The notes under the pieces were generated by a model. It saw only the letters and a list, made by a program, of their open reading frames with translations. It had not been told where the DNA came from and made no database searches. Below are positions 36,719-46,235 of a DNA stretch of 64,000 bases, one piece after another (within the stretch, counting starts at the first letter, position 1; every line of letters begins with the position of its first letter). The translations under genes and the position numbers were made by a program. Source of the stretch: SZUA-547 sp963669315 (lineage in GTDB: Bacteria > Pseudomonadota > Alphaproteobacteria > Rhodobacterales > Rhodobacteraceae); contig OY770021.1 in the NCBI GenBank assembly GCA_963669315.1, positions 1,116,001-1,180,000 on the forward strand, written 5' to 3'.

Positions 36719-37591
36719 ATGGATCTTCTATCGCTCATCAATTTCCACATCGTGCCGGGGCTGGTGATCGGCTCGATCTACGCGCTGGGCGCCATCGGGG
36801 TCACGCTGATCTTCGGGGTGATGCGCTTCGCCCATCTCGCCCATGGCGACATGGCGACGCTGGGCGCTTTTCTGGCCGCCGCCGTGGTCTGGAGCCTTGG
36901 CGTCGACCCGTTGATGGCGCTGCCGCTGGCGATGATCGCGTCGGCCGCCGTCGCCATCGGCGTCGACAGGGTGTTCTATGAGTACCTCCGCGCCCGGCCA
37001 AAGATCATGACGGTTATGGCCTCGCTTGGCGTTGCGCTGATGATCCGCTCGCTGGTGCAAGTGATCTGGGGCGTGGACCCGGAGCTTTTTGAGCGCGGCA
37101 TCACCCGGCCGGACAGCTATTTCGGCGTCCGGCTGAAAGATCGTGAGATCTACACGGTCCTCGCATTGATCGTCTTCGTCGCCTCTCTGCAGCTGTTCCT
37201 AAGCCGCACCAAATGGGGCAAGGCGATGCGGGCGATGTCGGATAATCCAGACCTCGCGCGCCTGTCAGGCGTCGATACGCGCATGGTCACCGCGCTGACC
37301 TGGGGCATCACCGGGGCGCTGGTGGCCGCGGCCGGCTTCTTCTTAGGGTTAAACACCGAGCTGAAATCAATGATGGGATGGCACATCCTGCTGCCGGTCT
37401 TCGCCGCAGCGATCCTCGGCGGGGTCGGCCGGGTGGAGGGCGCGGTGCTGGGCGGGATGCTGATTGGCCTCGCCGAGGAAATGTCGGTGCTCTTCATGCC
37501 GCCCCAGTACAAGGCGGCGCTGGCGTTCATCATCCTGCTGCTGACGCTGGCGATCCGGCCGACGGGCATCCTGAAAGGCAAGGTGCTGTGA
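36719..37591 (+). CDS. Branched-chain amino-acid type ABC transporter permease (LivH-like)
   Basis: Inner-membrane permease with about eight helices, 290 residues from ATG 36,719. It carries the LivH signatures GSIYALGAIGVTLIFGVMRF and AHGDMATLGAF near the N-terminus and GRVEGAVLGGMLIGLAEEM near the end. A GTG at 36,710 that overlaps the LivF-like stop is an alternative start. Its stop overlaps the next permease's ATG. Confidence 0.93.
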   Translation: MDLLSLINFHIVPGLVIGSIYALGAIGVTLIFGVMRFAHLAHGDMATLGAFLAAAVVWSLGVDPLMALPLAMIASAAVAIGVDRVFYEYLRARPKIMTVMASLGVALMIRSLVQVIWGVDPELFERGITRPDSYFGVRLKDREIYTVLALIVFVASLQLFLSRTKWGKAMRAMSDNPDLARLSGVDTRMVTALTWGITGALVAAAGFFLGLNTELKSMMGWHILLPVFAAAILGGVGRVEGAVLGGMLIGLAEEMSVLFMPPQYKAALAFIILLLTLAIRPTGILKGKVL

Positions 37592-38520
37592 TGGAGTTCA
37601 TCGGCCTCTTCAATTACGGCGTCTTTTTGCTGATCTTCATCGGCGTTTACGCGTTGCTGGCGCTGGGCCTGAATATCCAGTGGGGATTTGCGGGCCTGTT
37701 CAATGTGGGCGTCGCGGGATTCTTCGCGGTCGGCGCCTATACCTCGGCCATCCTGACCTCCGCGCCTGTGGATGGACGGATCGGCGGTTTCGAACTGCCG
37801 GTGGCGGCGGGCTGGATCGGAGCCATGGCGATGGCCGGGCTGATCGCCTGGCCCATCGGCAAGATCTGCCTGCGCCTTCGTGCGGATTATCTGGCCATCG
37901 CGACCATCGGCGTGGCTGAGATCATCCGGCTGGTCATCAAATCCGAGGATTGGCTGACCGGCTCGGCCCGCGGCATCGCCAACCTGCCCCGGCCGGGAGG
38001 AGATTTGGAATACACCACCTCGCTGCTGGTTTACCTGGGTATCGTCTTCGCTTGCTTGTTCGCAGCCTATCTGCTGGTCGAGCGCCAACTGCGCGCGCCT
38101 TGGGGGCGCATGATGCGCGCCATTCGAGACAATGAGACCGCCGCGCGCGCGATGGGCAAGGATGTGCCGTATCGCCGGTTGGAGGCGTTTATTTTCGGTG
38201 CCTGCCTGATGGGGCTCGGCGGCGCGCTTTTCGCCCATTTCAATCGCTCGATCACACCGGAGGCGATTGACCCGATGATCGCCACATTCCTGATCTGGAT
38301 CATGCTGATCCTCGGCGGGTCCGGGAACAACAGAGGCGCGATCCTTGGCGCGGCGGTGATCTGGCTGATCTGGTCGCTCAGCGAGATCGCGACCGACCAG
38401 TTGCCGACCGAATACGCCATCAAGGCCAAATATATCCGCATCTTCCTGATCGGCCTGATGCTTCAACTGGTGCTGAGATTCCGCCCCGATGGTCTGTTGC
38501 CGGAACGGGCGGATAGATAG
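37591..38520 (+). CDS. Branched-chain amino-acid type ABC transporter permease (LivM-like)
   Basis: A 309-residue permease with the LivM hallmark ALLALGLNIQWGFAGLFNVG followed by GFFAVGAYTSAIL, LRADYLAIATIGVAEIIR and RMMRAIRDNETAARAMGKDV. Together with the LivH-like subunit it forms the membrane channel. The longer in-frame extension upstream is antisense-free but lies inside livH and is rejected; ATG 37,591 overlaps the livH stop. Confidence 0.94.
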   Translation: MEFIGLFNYGVFLLIFIGVYALLALGLNIQWGFAGLFNVGVAGFFAVGAYTSAILTSAPVDGRIGGFELPVAAGWIGAMAMAGLIAWPIGKICLRLRADYLAIATIGVAEIIRLVIKSEDWLTGSARGIANLPRPGGDLEYTTSLLVYLGIVFACLFAAYLLVERQLRAPWGRMMRAIRDNETAARAMGKDVPYRRLEAFIFGACLMGLGGALFAHFNRSITPEAIDPMIATFLIWIMLILGGSGNNRGAILGAAVIWLIWSLSEIATDQLPTEYAIKAKYIRIFLIGLMLQLVLRFRPDGLLPERADR

Positions 38521-38615
38521 GCTCCCAGTCAGATTTGTGCTGGCGCGCGGGGCAAAGCCGCTTATTCTGAACCTAACAAACCCGTGAGAGTCGGCTGATA
38601 CTGGGAGAGAGAGTC

Positions 38616-39818
38616 ATGACAATTCGCAACACTGCATTATTCGCCACGCTGCTGGGTGCGACCGCGCTGTCGGCCCCAGCTTCGGCAGCGGACGTGAAGA
38701 TCGGCCTGATCGGCGGCGTGTCCGGCCCGATCGCCGCAATGGCGCCGGCTATGATCGACGCCAAGAAGCTAGCGATCAGCCAAGTCAATGAAGGCGGCGG
38801 CATCCTGAACGGCGATACGCTGGTTGGCGTGGTGGGCGACAGCGCCTGCAACCCGCAGGGCGGCGGCGACGCGGCGACCAAGGCCGTGAATGTGGAAGGC
38901 GTCGTCGCAATGGCCGGTCCGCATTGTTCCGGCGCGACGCTGGCGGCCGCGAACACCGTCACCATCCCGGCCGGGATCGCTCTGGTCTCGCCCTCGGCCA
39001 CTTCGCCCGAGGTCTCGGCGCTCGACGACAAGGACTCGGTGTTCCGCACGGTGCCGTCCGACGCCTATCAGGGGGCCGCGCTGGCCCGGACGCTGAAAGC
39101 GCAAGGCTATGAGACGATCGCCGCCACCTATCTCAACAACGACTACGGCAAAGGTCTGGCCGAAGCGTTCAAGGCCGAATGGGAGGCGAATGGCGGAACG
39201 CTCTCCGCCTTCGAGGCGCACGAGGCGGACAAGGCGTCCTATCGGGCGGAGCTCGCCAACCTCGCCAAGTCAGGCGCCGATACGCTGGCGATATTCGATT
39301 ATGGCGACGGGTCCGGTCTGACCATTCTGCGTGAGGCGCTGGAGAACGGGTTCTTCGAGAAGTTCGTCGGCGGCGACGGCATGAAATCCAACGCGCCCAT
39401 CGATGCGCTTGGCGCGGAAAACCTGACCACCTTCGTCGCATCCTCTCCCGTGGGTTCGGACTCTAAGGGGCTAGAGGTGTTTAACGCGGCCTTCACCGCG
39501 ATGGGCGGCGACAAGGACGCGATTTTCGTGACGACCTCCTACGACGCGGCCTTTCTGCTGGCGCTGGCGATCGAGAAGGCGGGCGGCGATAAGGCCAAGG
39601 TCTCGGCTGCGCTGCGCGAAGTGGCGTCGGCCCCTGGCGAGCCGATCCTTCCCGGCGAATGGGCGAAGGCGAAAGCCGCCATCGCCGCGGGCGAGGACAT
39701 CGACTATAAGGGCGCCGCTGGCGATCATGAGTTCGATGAGAATGGCGACGTGCCCGGCGCCTATGCCCTCTTCGGGGTCAAGGATGGCGGGCTGAGCGTC
39801 ATTTCCGAGATGAAGTAA
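38616..39818 (+). CDS. ABC transporter substrate-binding protein, amino-acid/amide type
   Basis: Periplasmic type I binding protein of 400 residues. The signal peptide runs to about residue 24 (TALSAPASA-ADV). The body follows LivJ/LivK architecture: KIGLIGGVSGPIAAMAP, VAMAGPHCSGATLAAA, LVSPSATSPEVSAL, TYLNNDYGKGLAEAF and FDYGDGSGLTIL. It has its own strong ribosome-binding site (GGGAGAGAG) and a 95-bp leader, fitting separate, higher expression than the membrane subunits. Which amino acid, amide or related compound it binds is unknown. Confidence 0.92.
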   Translation: MTIRNTALFATLLGATALSAPASAADVKIGLIGGVSGPIAAMAPAMIDAKKLAISQVNEGGGILNGDTLVGVVGDSACNPQGGGDAATKAVNVEGVVAMAGPHCSGATLAAANTVTIPAGIALVSPSATSPEVSALDDKDSVFRTVPSDAYQGAALARTLKAQGYETIAATYLNNDYGKGLAEAFKAEWEANGGTLSAFEAHEADKASYRAELANLAKSGADTLAIFDYGDGSGLTILREALENGFFEKFVGGDGMKSNAPIDALGAENLTTFVASSPVGSDSKGLEVFNAAFTAMGGDKDAIFVTTSYDAAFLLALAIEKAGGDKAKVSAALREVASAPGEPILPGEWAKAKAAIAAGEDIDYKGAAGDHEFDENGDVPGAYALFGVKDGGLSVISEMK

Positions 39819-39848
39819 GCCACGCGTCTAAAGTCACGCTAATCAGTG

Positions 39849-39890
39849 CGCGCTCCATGCTGTGATGGCATGGGGCGCGTTTCAGTTTTA
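39849..39890 (+). terminator. Intrinsic terminator after the binding-protein gene
   Basis: CGCGCTCCATGC pairs with GCATGGGGCGCG over 12 positions (one T-G wobble) around a 7-base loop, then TTTCAGTTTTA. It closes the LivGFHM-binding protein operon 30 bases after the stop, ahead of the convergent gene. Confidence 0.8.
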
Positions 39891-39907
39891 ACGCATCTGC
39901 GCAGGGA

Positions 39908-41431
39908 TTACGCTTTGACGCCGAACTTGCCCAGCAGGCGATTGAGTACGGCGGTTCCGGCCCAGCCCCCCATCAGAGTCACGACGAAGACGACATAGGG
40001 GTTCAACAATTCGAAATTGACGGATTTCTCCAAAAAGGCGTCGGCGCCGAGGAACAACAGGGTCAGGAACAGCGCCGCCCCGGTAACGACGCCGACCGGT
40101 ATGCGCCACCAGCGCTGCTTCTGGGTCAGCCAGGACAGGCCGCCGCCAACAGCGCCGCCGAAAATGCCGGTCGCGAACGCCACAACCGCGAATGCGACGG
40201 TGATCTCCACCACGCGTTCAGCGCGTTGCGGGATGTGCCCCACGACGACCACGCGCCCGAGTTCCTTGGGGCGAAAATCGGCCCGCGTGCTCGACTCGCC
40301 CTTCTTGAAGACGACGTCCACGGGCTCGATCGCGCCGGATCCCTCTCGGATCGCCAGGGTCAGCTTCAGCTCCCTGTCCGTCGCGACGGGCACGTTATTG
40401 ACCGTATCGCGCAACTCGGCGACCAGCCCGCCTTTGTCCAACAAGGTGATTTCCGGCGGGTTCGCGCGCAGTTCTAGCGCGTGGATAGGAGGGGCGAAAT
40501 TGCGCGTCACAGGATCGCCGCGGTCCAGTCGCGGGGACGACCGTTCAATGGCGACGACGCCCACGCCAGATGAGCCCGGGGACGACACCCACCGGGTCGA
40601 CGCGATGAATTCGCCAGGCGCAAAAACGACTCTGCGGGGGTTTAGCGCGCCGCGCGTGACGCTGAGCAGCACCGCGACTTCGTCTCGCGCCGGGCGGTCA
40701 AGGTTCAGATAGACATCGACCGCGACTCCATCCACCCCATCAGCGAGAATTGGGCGATCCTGAACCCGCAGGCTGACATCGCCGAACAACGGTTCGTTCA
40801 CAGGCGCGGCCAGCGCGAGCTCTCGCGTATCGGATGGAACTGACGGCGCCGGATCAGTCGCCCCGACATCCCCCTGGCCGCCGCCGGAACCCGTCGCCGC
40901 GGCGGGCGGTGGCGCCGCTGGCGCGGGTAAAATAGATCGGCTCCTGTCGCTGAACATCGCCCCGCCAAGCGCCGGAGAATCTGCGTTCGGCCGCACGCGC
41001 CCATCCAGCGATTTGGTTCGGAGCGCGCGCGGATTGACCCCCATCACCGCGCTGCCCCCGTCCATCAGTTCAGGGTGAGAGACCTGTATCGAGGTCAGGC
41101 CCGGGACTCTGACCCGAAAATCGGCGGTCGCGCTGTCGGCGCCGGCCGGAATGGTGATTTTCGAGACGTCGACGCGGCCGTCCTGCCCGTGGATCTCCAC
41201 CGACAGCTCCATCGGTTTCCAAGCCTTGGAGGGGCCACCATGCGCGTTTTTAAGCACAACTTCGTATTCGATGGATTCGCCAACCGCCGCCTGCTTCGCC
41301 AGTGGTCTGATCTCGACCCTCAGCGGTTCGTCATCAGCGGCGCGCGAATCCGAGGGCCACGCCGCCAAAACCAGGCAGACAAGGAAAGCTCTCAGCGGAA
41401 AGACCATGAGCTTGGGGGCTAGCTCAATCAT
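39908..41431 (-). CDS. Unrecognised exported membrane protein with Ig-like repeats
   Basis: A 507-residue protein I cannot assign to a family. From ATG 41,431 (GGAGG five bases upstream) it has a signal peptide (LRAFLVCLVLAAWPSDSRA), then beta-rich Ig/CARDB-like segments (VGESIEYEVVLKN; DSATADFRVRVPGLTSIQV), a Pro/Ala/Gly-rich linker near residues 175-200, and two more such segments (DGVDGVAVDVYLNLDRP; STRADFRPKELGRVVVVGHI). It ends in three hydrophobic helices (VVAFATGIFGGAVGGGLSWL; GAALFLTLLFLG; VVFVVTLMGGWAGTAVLNRL). It seems anchored in the inner membrane with a large periplasmic domain. It is next to, but not co-directional overlapping with, the RTX gene. Confidence 0.7.
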   Translation of the reverse strand: MIELAPKLMVFPLRAFLVCLVLAAWPSDSRAADDEPLRVEIRPLAKQAAVGESIEYEVVLKNAHGGPSKAWKPMELSVEIHGQDGRVDVSKITIPAGADSATADFRVRVPGLTSIQVSHPELMDGGSAVMGVNPRALRTKSLDGRVRPNADSPALGGAMFSDRSRSILPAPAAPPPAAATGSGGGQGDVGATDPAPSVPSDTRELALAAPVNEPLFGDVSLRVQDRPILADGVDGVAVDVYLNLDRPARDEVAVLLSVTRGALNPRRVVFAPGEFIASTRWVSSPGSSGVGVVAIERSSPRLDRGDPVTRNFAPPIHALELRANPPEITLLDKGGLVAELRDTVNNVPVATDRELKLTLAIREGSGAIEPVDVVFKKGESSTRADFRPKELGRVVVVGHIPQRAERVVEITVAFAVVAFATGIFGGAVGGGLSWLTQKQRWWRIPVGVVTGAALFLTLLFLGADAFLEKSVNFELLNPYVVFVVTLMGGWAGTAVLNRLLGKFGVKA

Positions 41432-41792
41432 CTCAGCCTCCAGAATTCTAAATCTCAAATCGGCTGCAGAGATTTGTCCGCCATTCTACACATATAACGT
41501 GAAGCCGTAAACCTTGGGGTGATTTGGCAGTCCATCACATCAACTCATAGCCCAACGACCGGCGAATTGAGCGCGAAGCCGCCGCCCGGTCGCCTGCGCC
41601 CAGTTCGGAGCCAGAGAAGGCGATTATGAGACAAACTCTACGACCTGCGGACTCTAAGACCGCAGCGCCTTTCACGCCCGTTTGAAAGCAGTTGGCTGCG
41701 CCATCTATCGCGAACAGTAATTGGTCGCCATCGACAGTTCTCTGGCTGTTCGATTGCGGATGACGGCATTCGAAATTTGCCGCCAGGCCCAA
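41432..41792. other. Intergenic region between the Ig-like membrane protein and the RTX terminator
   Basis: About 360 bases. One 85-codon minus-strand frame (41,535-41,792) has no ribosome-binding site and starts right at the RTX terminator; it has no recognisable family. I see no repeat, RNA or operator here apart from the likely promoter of the membrane protein gene. Confidence 0.4.
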
Positions 41793-41820
41793 AGAAAACG
41801 GGCGACCCGAGGGCCGCCCG
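41793..41820 (-). terminator. Intrinsic terminator of the RTX gene
   Basis: On the minus strand CGGGCGGCC and GGTCGCCCG pair around a short CTCG loop, followed by TTTTCTTT. It lies 21 bases after the RTX stop. Confidence 0.8.
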
Positions 41821-41840
41821 AAGAGTAGAGGGACGTTTGG

Positions 41841-44009
41841 TTAAAGGATTACCGACTGCTGGTTGACGCCATCCGGGTCGTCGGCGTCGCTAAAGATTAC
41901 GCCCACAGCTGTCATGTCCAAGCCGAACTGAGCAATGGTGACGAAATCAGCTTCATCAGAGCCACCATTCGCATCGACCTGCAGATACTCAACCCCGCCT
42001 TCCGACACCAGCCGGACGAAGTCGCTGACATCATCTCCATCCGCGCCATTCGAGTTATCAACGGTGAAGAGGTCGGTTAAATCGACATTATCGAAGCCCT
42101 GGCTGAAGTCAGTTAGCAGATCGAACACGCCGCCGAAACCGGAGGTCGCCTCGGCCAGCTCAGCAGCATTGAACACAACAACGTCCGCATCCGCGCCTGT
42201 GGTGATCGAGTCGGCTCCAAGACCGCCAGCGAGGATGTCATCACCCGCGTCGCCCGAGATCGTGTCCGCCCCGGCGTTGCCAGCGATCAGATCGTCGCCA
42301 GTCGTGCCGTTGAGAACATTCGCGCTCTCGTCGCCGACAATGTTGTTCGCGTCATCGGGCACCACAGTGACGTCGATGTCACCTGGGATCATATCGCCAT
42401 CGGTGTCGGTTCCGACGACATCGAACGTCAGATCGATCGGCTCGCCGCGCGGACGCCCAGAATCTCCGCGCCTTCGAGGGCCTCAAGCGGATCGACGCCG
42501 TTCGGATCAAGATTCGCAAACAAAACCGCGGGATCGCCAAGCGCAGCGATGTCATCCGCGTCTAAATCCTCATCGTCACCGTCAATGCCCTCACCGATGG
42601 TGCGAACGCTCTGCGTGAACTCGATATCCAGAAGCGGAGCATCATCAATGACTTCGATGCCGAAGCCAGCCGAGGCGCTGTCGCCTTGCGGGTCAGTGAC
42701 CGTGGCGGTGAAGTTGTCCATAATGCTGCCGCCGCCCTCGATCAGGACGTTATCCAGCAGTTGGCATTCCCAGAAATACTCGCCGTCCACGACGGTTACG
42801 GTCAGCTTGCCGAGCGTGCCATCAGGGTAGTCGCCACCGTCGCCATCTTCAGCGGCTTCGTGGGTCGTTAAAATGAACCCACCATTGGTGACATCGACAG
42901 TCTCGCCATCGCTATTGGTGATAGTGAACTTGGCGATGCCGTCCGGCGAATCAATGTTGAACTTGCCGCTCGCGATATCCAGGTCGCTTTCGGCGTTTTC
43001 ATCGCCAGAGTTAATCTTGGCTAGCGCCTCGGCGGTGCCGGCGGGGCTGCGCTCCGGCAGACCGGCCTCGGAAACCTGGCCGGGCCCAACCTGGAACTGC
43101 GGCGCATTCTCATAGCCTTCCGGCGGCTCGTCGGTCGGCGGGTCGTACGTAACCGTGATCGTCGGTGCGAGGTTCGGCTCGTCTTCTTCAAAGACTTCCT
43201 CAACTATCTCATTTTCGGGGATCGGGAAGCCAAGCAGGGTCGGATCCAGAAGCTCGCGCTCTTCGATGCCGGGGCCGATATCGCCCTGGTCGATCGGATC
43301 AAGATTACCGCCAGAGGAATCGTTGCCACTGCCAGGCTGGTCCGCTGACCCGGTTTCGGGGCCGGCCGCCGGCGCGGTCTGAGAGTCCGACGAACACTTG
43401 GGCCGCCACCGCGACCTCGCTGAGGGGAACCGGAACGCCGCCGATATTGATCACGGCCGGGCTGTTCGCGCCGTTGGTGATCACCACCGCCGAACCGTCG
43501 GGTTGCACGAAATAGATATCATTGCCGACGATGATCGGATTGGTGATGTCCGTGCCCTCGGGCAGGTCAATCGAAGCCACGTCCGTCGCGTCGATCTGGG
43601 CCGCTACGTCAAAGGACGGAGTTTCGGCCGCAAGCTCCGTCGGGGGGAGGGTCGGAGTCATCGCATCGCTCGCCTGCGCCGCGGCAGCCCCTCGCAGGTC
43701 GTCGAGGGTGATCACCTGACCGTCTACACTGACTGATCCATCCGCACTCGCCCCGCCAATCAGAAGAATCGCAGTGCCGTCCGGCTGGACCAGAGCCAGA
43801 TCTTCACCCGCGAAAACAACCTTGGCCACAGAAGCGCCGGATGGGAGCTCGGTTACGCCGCCGCCGCTGACATCAAGACTAGTGGTCACCTGAAGCGCCG
43901 AGGTCGGGTCGACCGATGCGGTGTTCTGCGCCAGACGCACGCCTTGCATCTCATCATTCGCATTGTAGCTGGCGTTGTCTTCAAACTGGGTGTCGGTAAT
44001 GCGGTCCAT
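41841..44009 (-). pseudogene. Large RTX-type, type-I-secreted calcium-binding protein broken by two frameshifts
   Basis: One ~720-residue gene is readable in three pieces. The N-terminal ~235 residues have a BapA-prefix-like pattern (LVQPDGTAILLIGGAS and a second copy FVQPDGSAVVITNGANS). The middle piece lies in another frame from about 43,380 to 42,445 and carries Pro/Glu-rich and VCBS-like segments (DNFTATVTDPQGDSA). The C-terminal ~190 residues return to the first frame, with RTX nonapeptides (NVLNGTTGDDLIAGNAGADT; DAGDDILAGGLGADS) and a type I secretion target ending QQSVIL. Two opposite single-base indels explain the pattern. ATG 44,009 has GGAG upstream. Such proteins are surface adhesins or biofilm factors. 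Confidence 0.8.
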
Positions 44010-44118
44010 AACTCGGTTCTCCGTGTGTGGCGGAATGCAGCAAGCACGCGGTACGCGCGACATTTGTTTTAAGATTGCGAAAAATTTGCCTCATTTTGAG
44101 GGGGATCGCGCGCATACA

Positions 44119-44136
44119 TATACATTTAAATGTATA
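44119..44136. promoter_or_regulatory. 18-bp perfect palindrome upstream of the RTX gene
   Basis: TATACATTTAAATGTATA is a fully symmetrical 18-mer, 110 bases upstream of the RTX start codon, within an AT-rich patch in a GC-rich region. Its length and placement fit an operator for a dimeric regulator. No matching regulator can be named. Confidence 0.45.
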
Positions 44137-44478
44137 GGGAGCTGATGTGGGACCAGTTTGAGGCCCGTCGATGCCATCGCAGGGCAAGCTGGAGCCTCAC
44201 AGGATCAGCATTTACGACCTGTCTGGGACATCACGCGGCGGACAGAATATTGTTTTTACGCATCCGCGCTTATCAGCAGGTCTGACCTGATTGCGCCACG
44301 ATGGGCCTCCGCCTCATCGCGGACGTCAAGGCGCGAAGAACATCTGACCAGCCTGACAAAGTCTCAAGCCGGTCGATCTCAGATATCCATGCTTTGCCTC
44401 GAAATCCGATAGTTCTGCAATCGTAGCGCTCCAAATACAGGCACTGACGGCGCGTCGATGGATCCGTTAGAGCTTGTC
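44137..44478. other. Intergenic region between the RTX promoter and the rpiR-type gene
   Basis: About 340 bases with only an 84-codon plus-strand frame that lacks a ribosome-binding site and family resemblance. Nothing else supported; it may hold degraded coding sequence. Confidence 0.35.
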
Positions 44479-45351
44479 CTACACAAACTTCCGGAACAAC
44501 CGGGTCCTGTCGAACATGTCCTCAAGCGCCAACATGCGCGACTCGCTCTCGTTCCAGCCCAATTCCTGAATCGCGGTGATGAGTGTTTCCACGATCAGAA
44601 GCACAGCGATATTGGAATCCCAGGCCGATGGGGCCTCTACCCGACAGTTGAATTTGTGCGTCGCGATCTTTGAGATCGGCGAGCCCCACTGATCGGTAAT
44701 CAGAACGATTTCGGCGCCCCGATCATGGGCGATTTCCGCCAGTCGAAGGAGAGTGTTTTCGTACCGGCGGATGTCGAAAAGGACCAGCACATCGCCCGGG
44801 GTCGCATCCAAAAGAAAATGCGGCCAGACGCCGGGTGCGGCGCCGATCTGCGTAACGCCCGGCCGGATCACCTGTAAGTGATTGAAAAGATAGTCACCGA
44901 TTGAGCGGGTGATGCGCCCCCCGGTGACAAACACCGTTCGCTTGAGGTCCGACAGCAGCTCGACCACCGTATCGAACTCAGCCGGATCAATCTGCGAGAC
45001 AGTCTGACGGAGATTAGCCTCGATCGCCTCGCTGAACCGGTTCAAGTGGTGTGATTCCGGTGCCTCGCGGGACCATTTCCGATGTTTCTGTATCGGATCG
45101 GAGATCCTTGCAGACAGCTCGACCCGCAACGCATTCTGGAAACCTGTAAAGCCTTCGAAGCCGAGCTTCTGCACCATGCGCACGACCGTCGGGGTCGAGA
45201 CCTGCGCGCGCTGCGCGACGGCCGTGATCGAGGCGAGGCCTGAAGCCGGATAATTCTGAAGCAGGGAATTGGCGACCTGTCGCTCGGCGCGCGTCAGCGA
45301 CTCGAAGCGCAACTGTATCAAGTCGTCTATGGTTTCACACGGATCACTCAT
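44479..45351 (-). CDS. RpiR/MurR-family transcriptional regulator
   Basis: A 290-residue regulator: an N-terminal HTH_6 domain (LTRAERQVANSLLQNY; VAQRAQVSTPTVVRMVQKLG) followed by a SIS sugar-phosphate-type domain (TVFVTGGRITRSIGDYL; DVLVLFDIRRYENTLL). It is divergent from the N-formylglutamate amidohydrolase/TRAP operon, 76 bases apart, and so probably controls it. The effector is unknown; SIS domains often bind phosphosugars, but the neighbouring genes point to an amino-acid-like or carboxylate compound. Confidence 0.9.
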   Translation of the reverse strand: MSDPCETIDDLIQLRFESLTRAERQVANSLLQNYPASGLASITAVAQRAQVSTPTVVRMVQKLGFEGFTGFQNALRVELSARISDPIQKHRKWSREAPESHHLNRFSEAIEANLRQTVSQIDPAEFDTVVELLSDLKRTVFVTGGRITRSIGDYLFNHLQVIRPGVTQIGAAPGVWPHFLLDATPGDVLVLFDIRRYENTLLRLAEIAHDRGAEIVLITDQWGSPISKIATHKFNCRVEAPSAWDSNIAVLLIVETLITAIQELGWNESESRMLALEDMFDRTRLFRKFV

Positions 45352-45427
45352 CCCGGATCATCGCACCTGACGAAAAGATTCTGAACAATTATTGACAGAT
45401 AAACGAGGCTTGAACAATCCTATACAG

Positions 45428-46231
45428 ATGCAGATTGGCCGATCCGTAGATTCGTCACTTCTGACCGATGCGGAGGGGCCTCCTGCGGAGGTTCTGAATG
45501 CCTCGGGACAGGGCGGGTTTCTGCTGGTGTGCGAGCATGCCTCGAATTGCCTGCCCGGTGCGCTGGGCGATCTCGGTCTTTCTCCGGAATTGCTCGACAG
45601 TCACATAGCATGGGATCCTGGCGCTCTTTCTGTGGCGACGACACTGGCGCGATTGCTTGATTCTCCGCTCGTCGCAGCACGATTTTCTCGCCTCGCCTAT
45701 GACTGCAACCGGCCGCCGGAGGCGGAGGACGCCATCGCTGCGAAGAGCGAGATTTTTGATATTCCCGGCAATGCCGGCCTGAATGCAGCGGCGCGGGCCG
45801 AGCGAGCCCATGCGCTGTACTGGCCCTTCCGCGCGCTGTTGTCCGAGACGATCGACAGCCGGCTTTCACCAGCAATTGTCACCGTTCACAGTTTCACGCC
45901 GGTCTATCGCGGGGTTCCACGCGCGGTCGAGCTTGGCGTATTGCATGATGCCGATGCGCGCCTCGCTGACGCTGTGTTGGCGATTGCGCCCGACGAGACG
46001 AGCCTAGTGACAGCGCGCAATCAGCCCTACGGGCCCGAGGATGGCGTGACCCACACGCTGAAAATGCATGCCCTTCCAGCAAACCTGCCCAACGTCATGC
46101 TCGAGATTCGAAGCGACCTGATGTCTGATGAGGCGTCTTGCGAGGCCGTTGCGACGTCACTAGCCAAGGTTCTGGCGACGGCGCTGCAGGCCGTAAATGC
46201 GCCTGAGGCCATCGCGAATGCGGGAGGCTGA
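45428..46231 (+). CDS. N-formylglutamate amidohydrolase family protein
   Basis: Zinc hydrolase family that releases formate from N-formylglutamate (HutG of histidine breakdown) or cleaves related N-acyl compounds. The 267-residue product contains LLVCEHASNCLPG, SHIAWDPGALSVA, YDCNRPPE and TVHSFTPVYRG, the family's metal and substrate blocks. No other hut gene is adjacent, so the substrate is open. ATG 45,428 is taken as start, but its ribosome-binding site is weak; TTG 45,392 is possible. It overlaps the likely start region of dctQ. Confidence 0.88.
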   Translation: MQIGRSVDSSLLTDAEGPPAEVLNASGQGGFLLVCEHASNCLPGALGDLGLSPELLDSHIAWDPGALSVATTLARLLDSPLVAARFSRLAYDCNRPPEAEDAIAAKSEIFDIPGNAGLNAAARAERAHALYWPFRALLSETIDSRLSPAIVTVHSFTPVYRGVPRAVELGVLHDADARLADAVLAIAPDETSLVTARNQPYGPEDGVTHTLKMHALPANLPNVMLEIRSDLMSDEASCEAVATSLAKVLATALQAVNAPEAIANAGG

Positions 46232-46235
46232 GAGC

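Noticed and set aside
41535..41792. 85-codon minus-strand ORF after the RTX gene
   Set aside because: Begins at the RTX terminator without ribosome-binding site and has no recognisable protein pattern.
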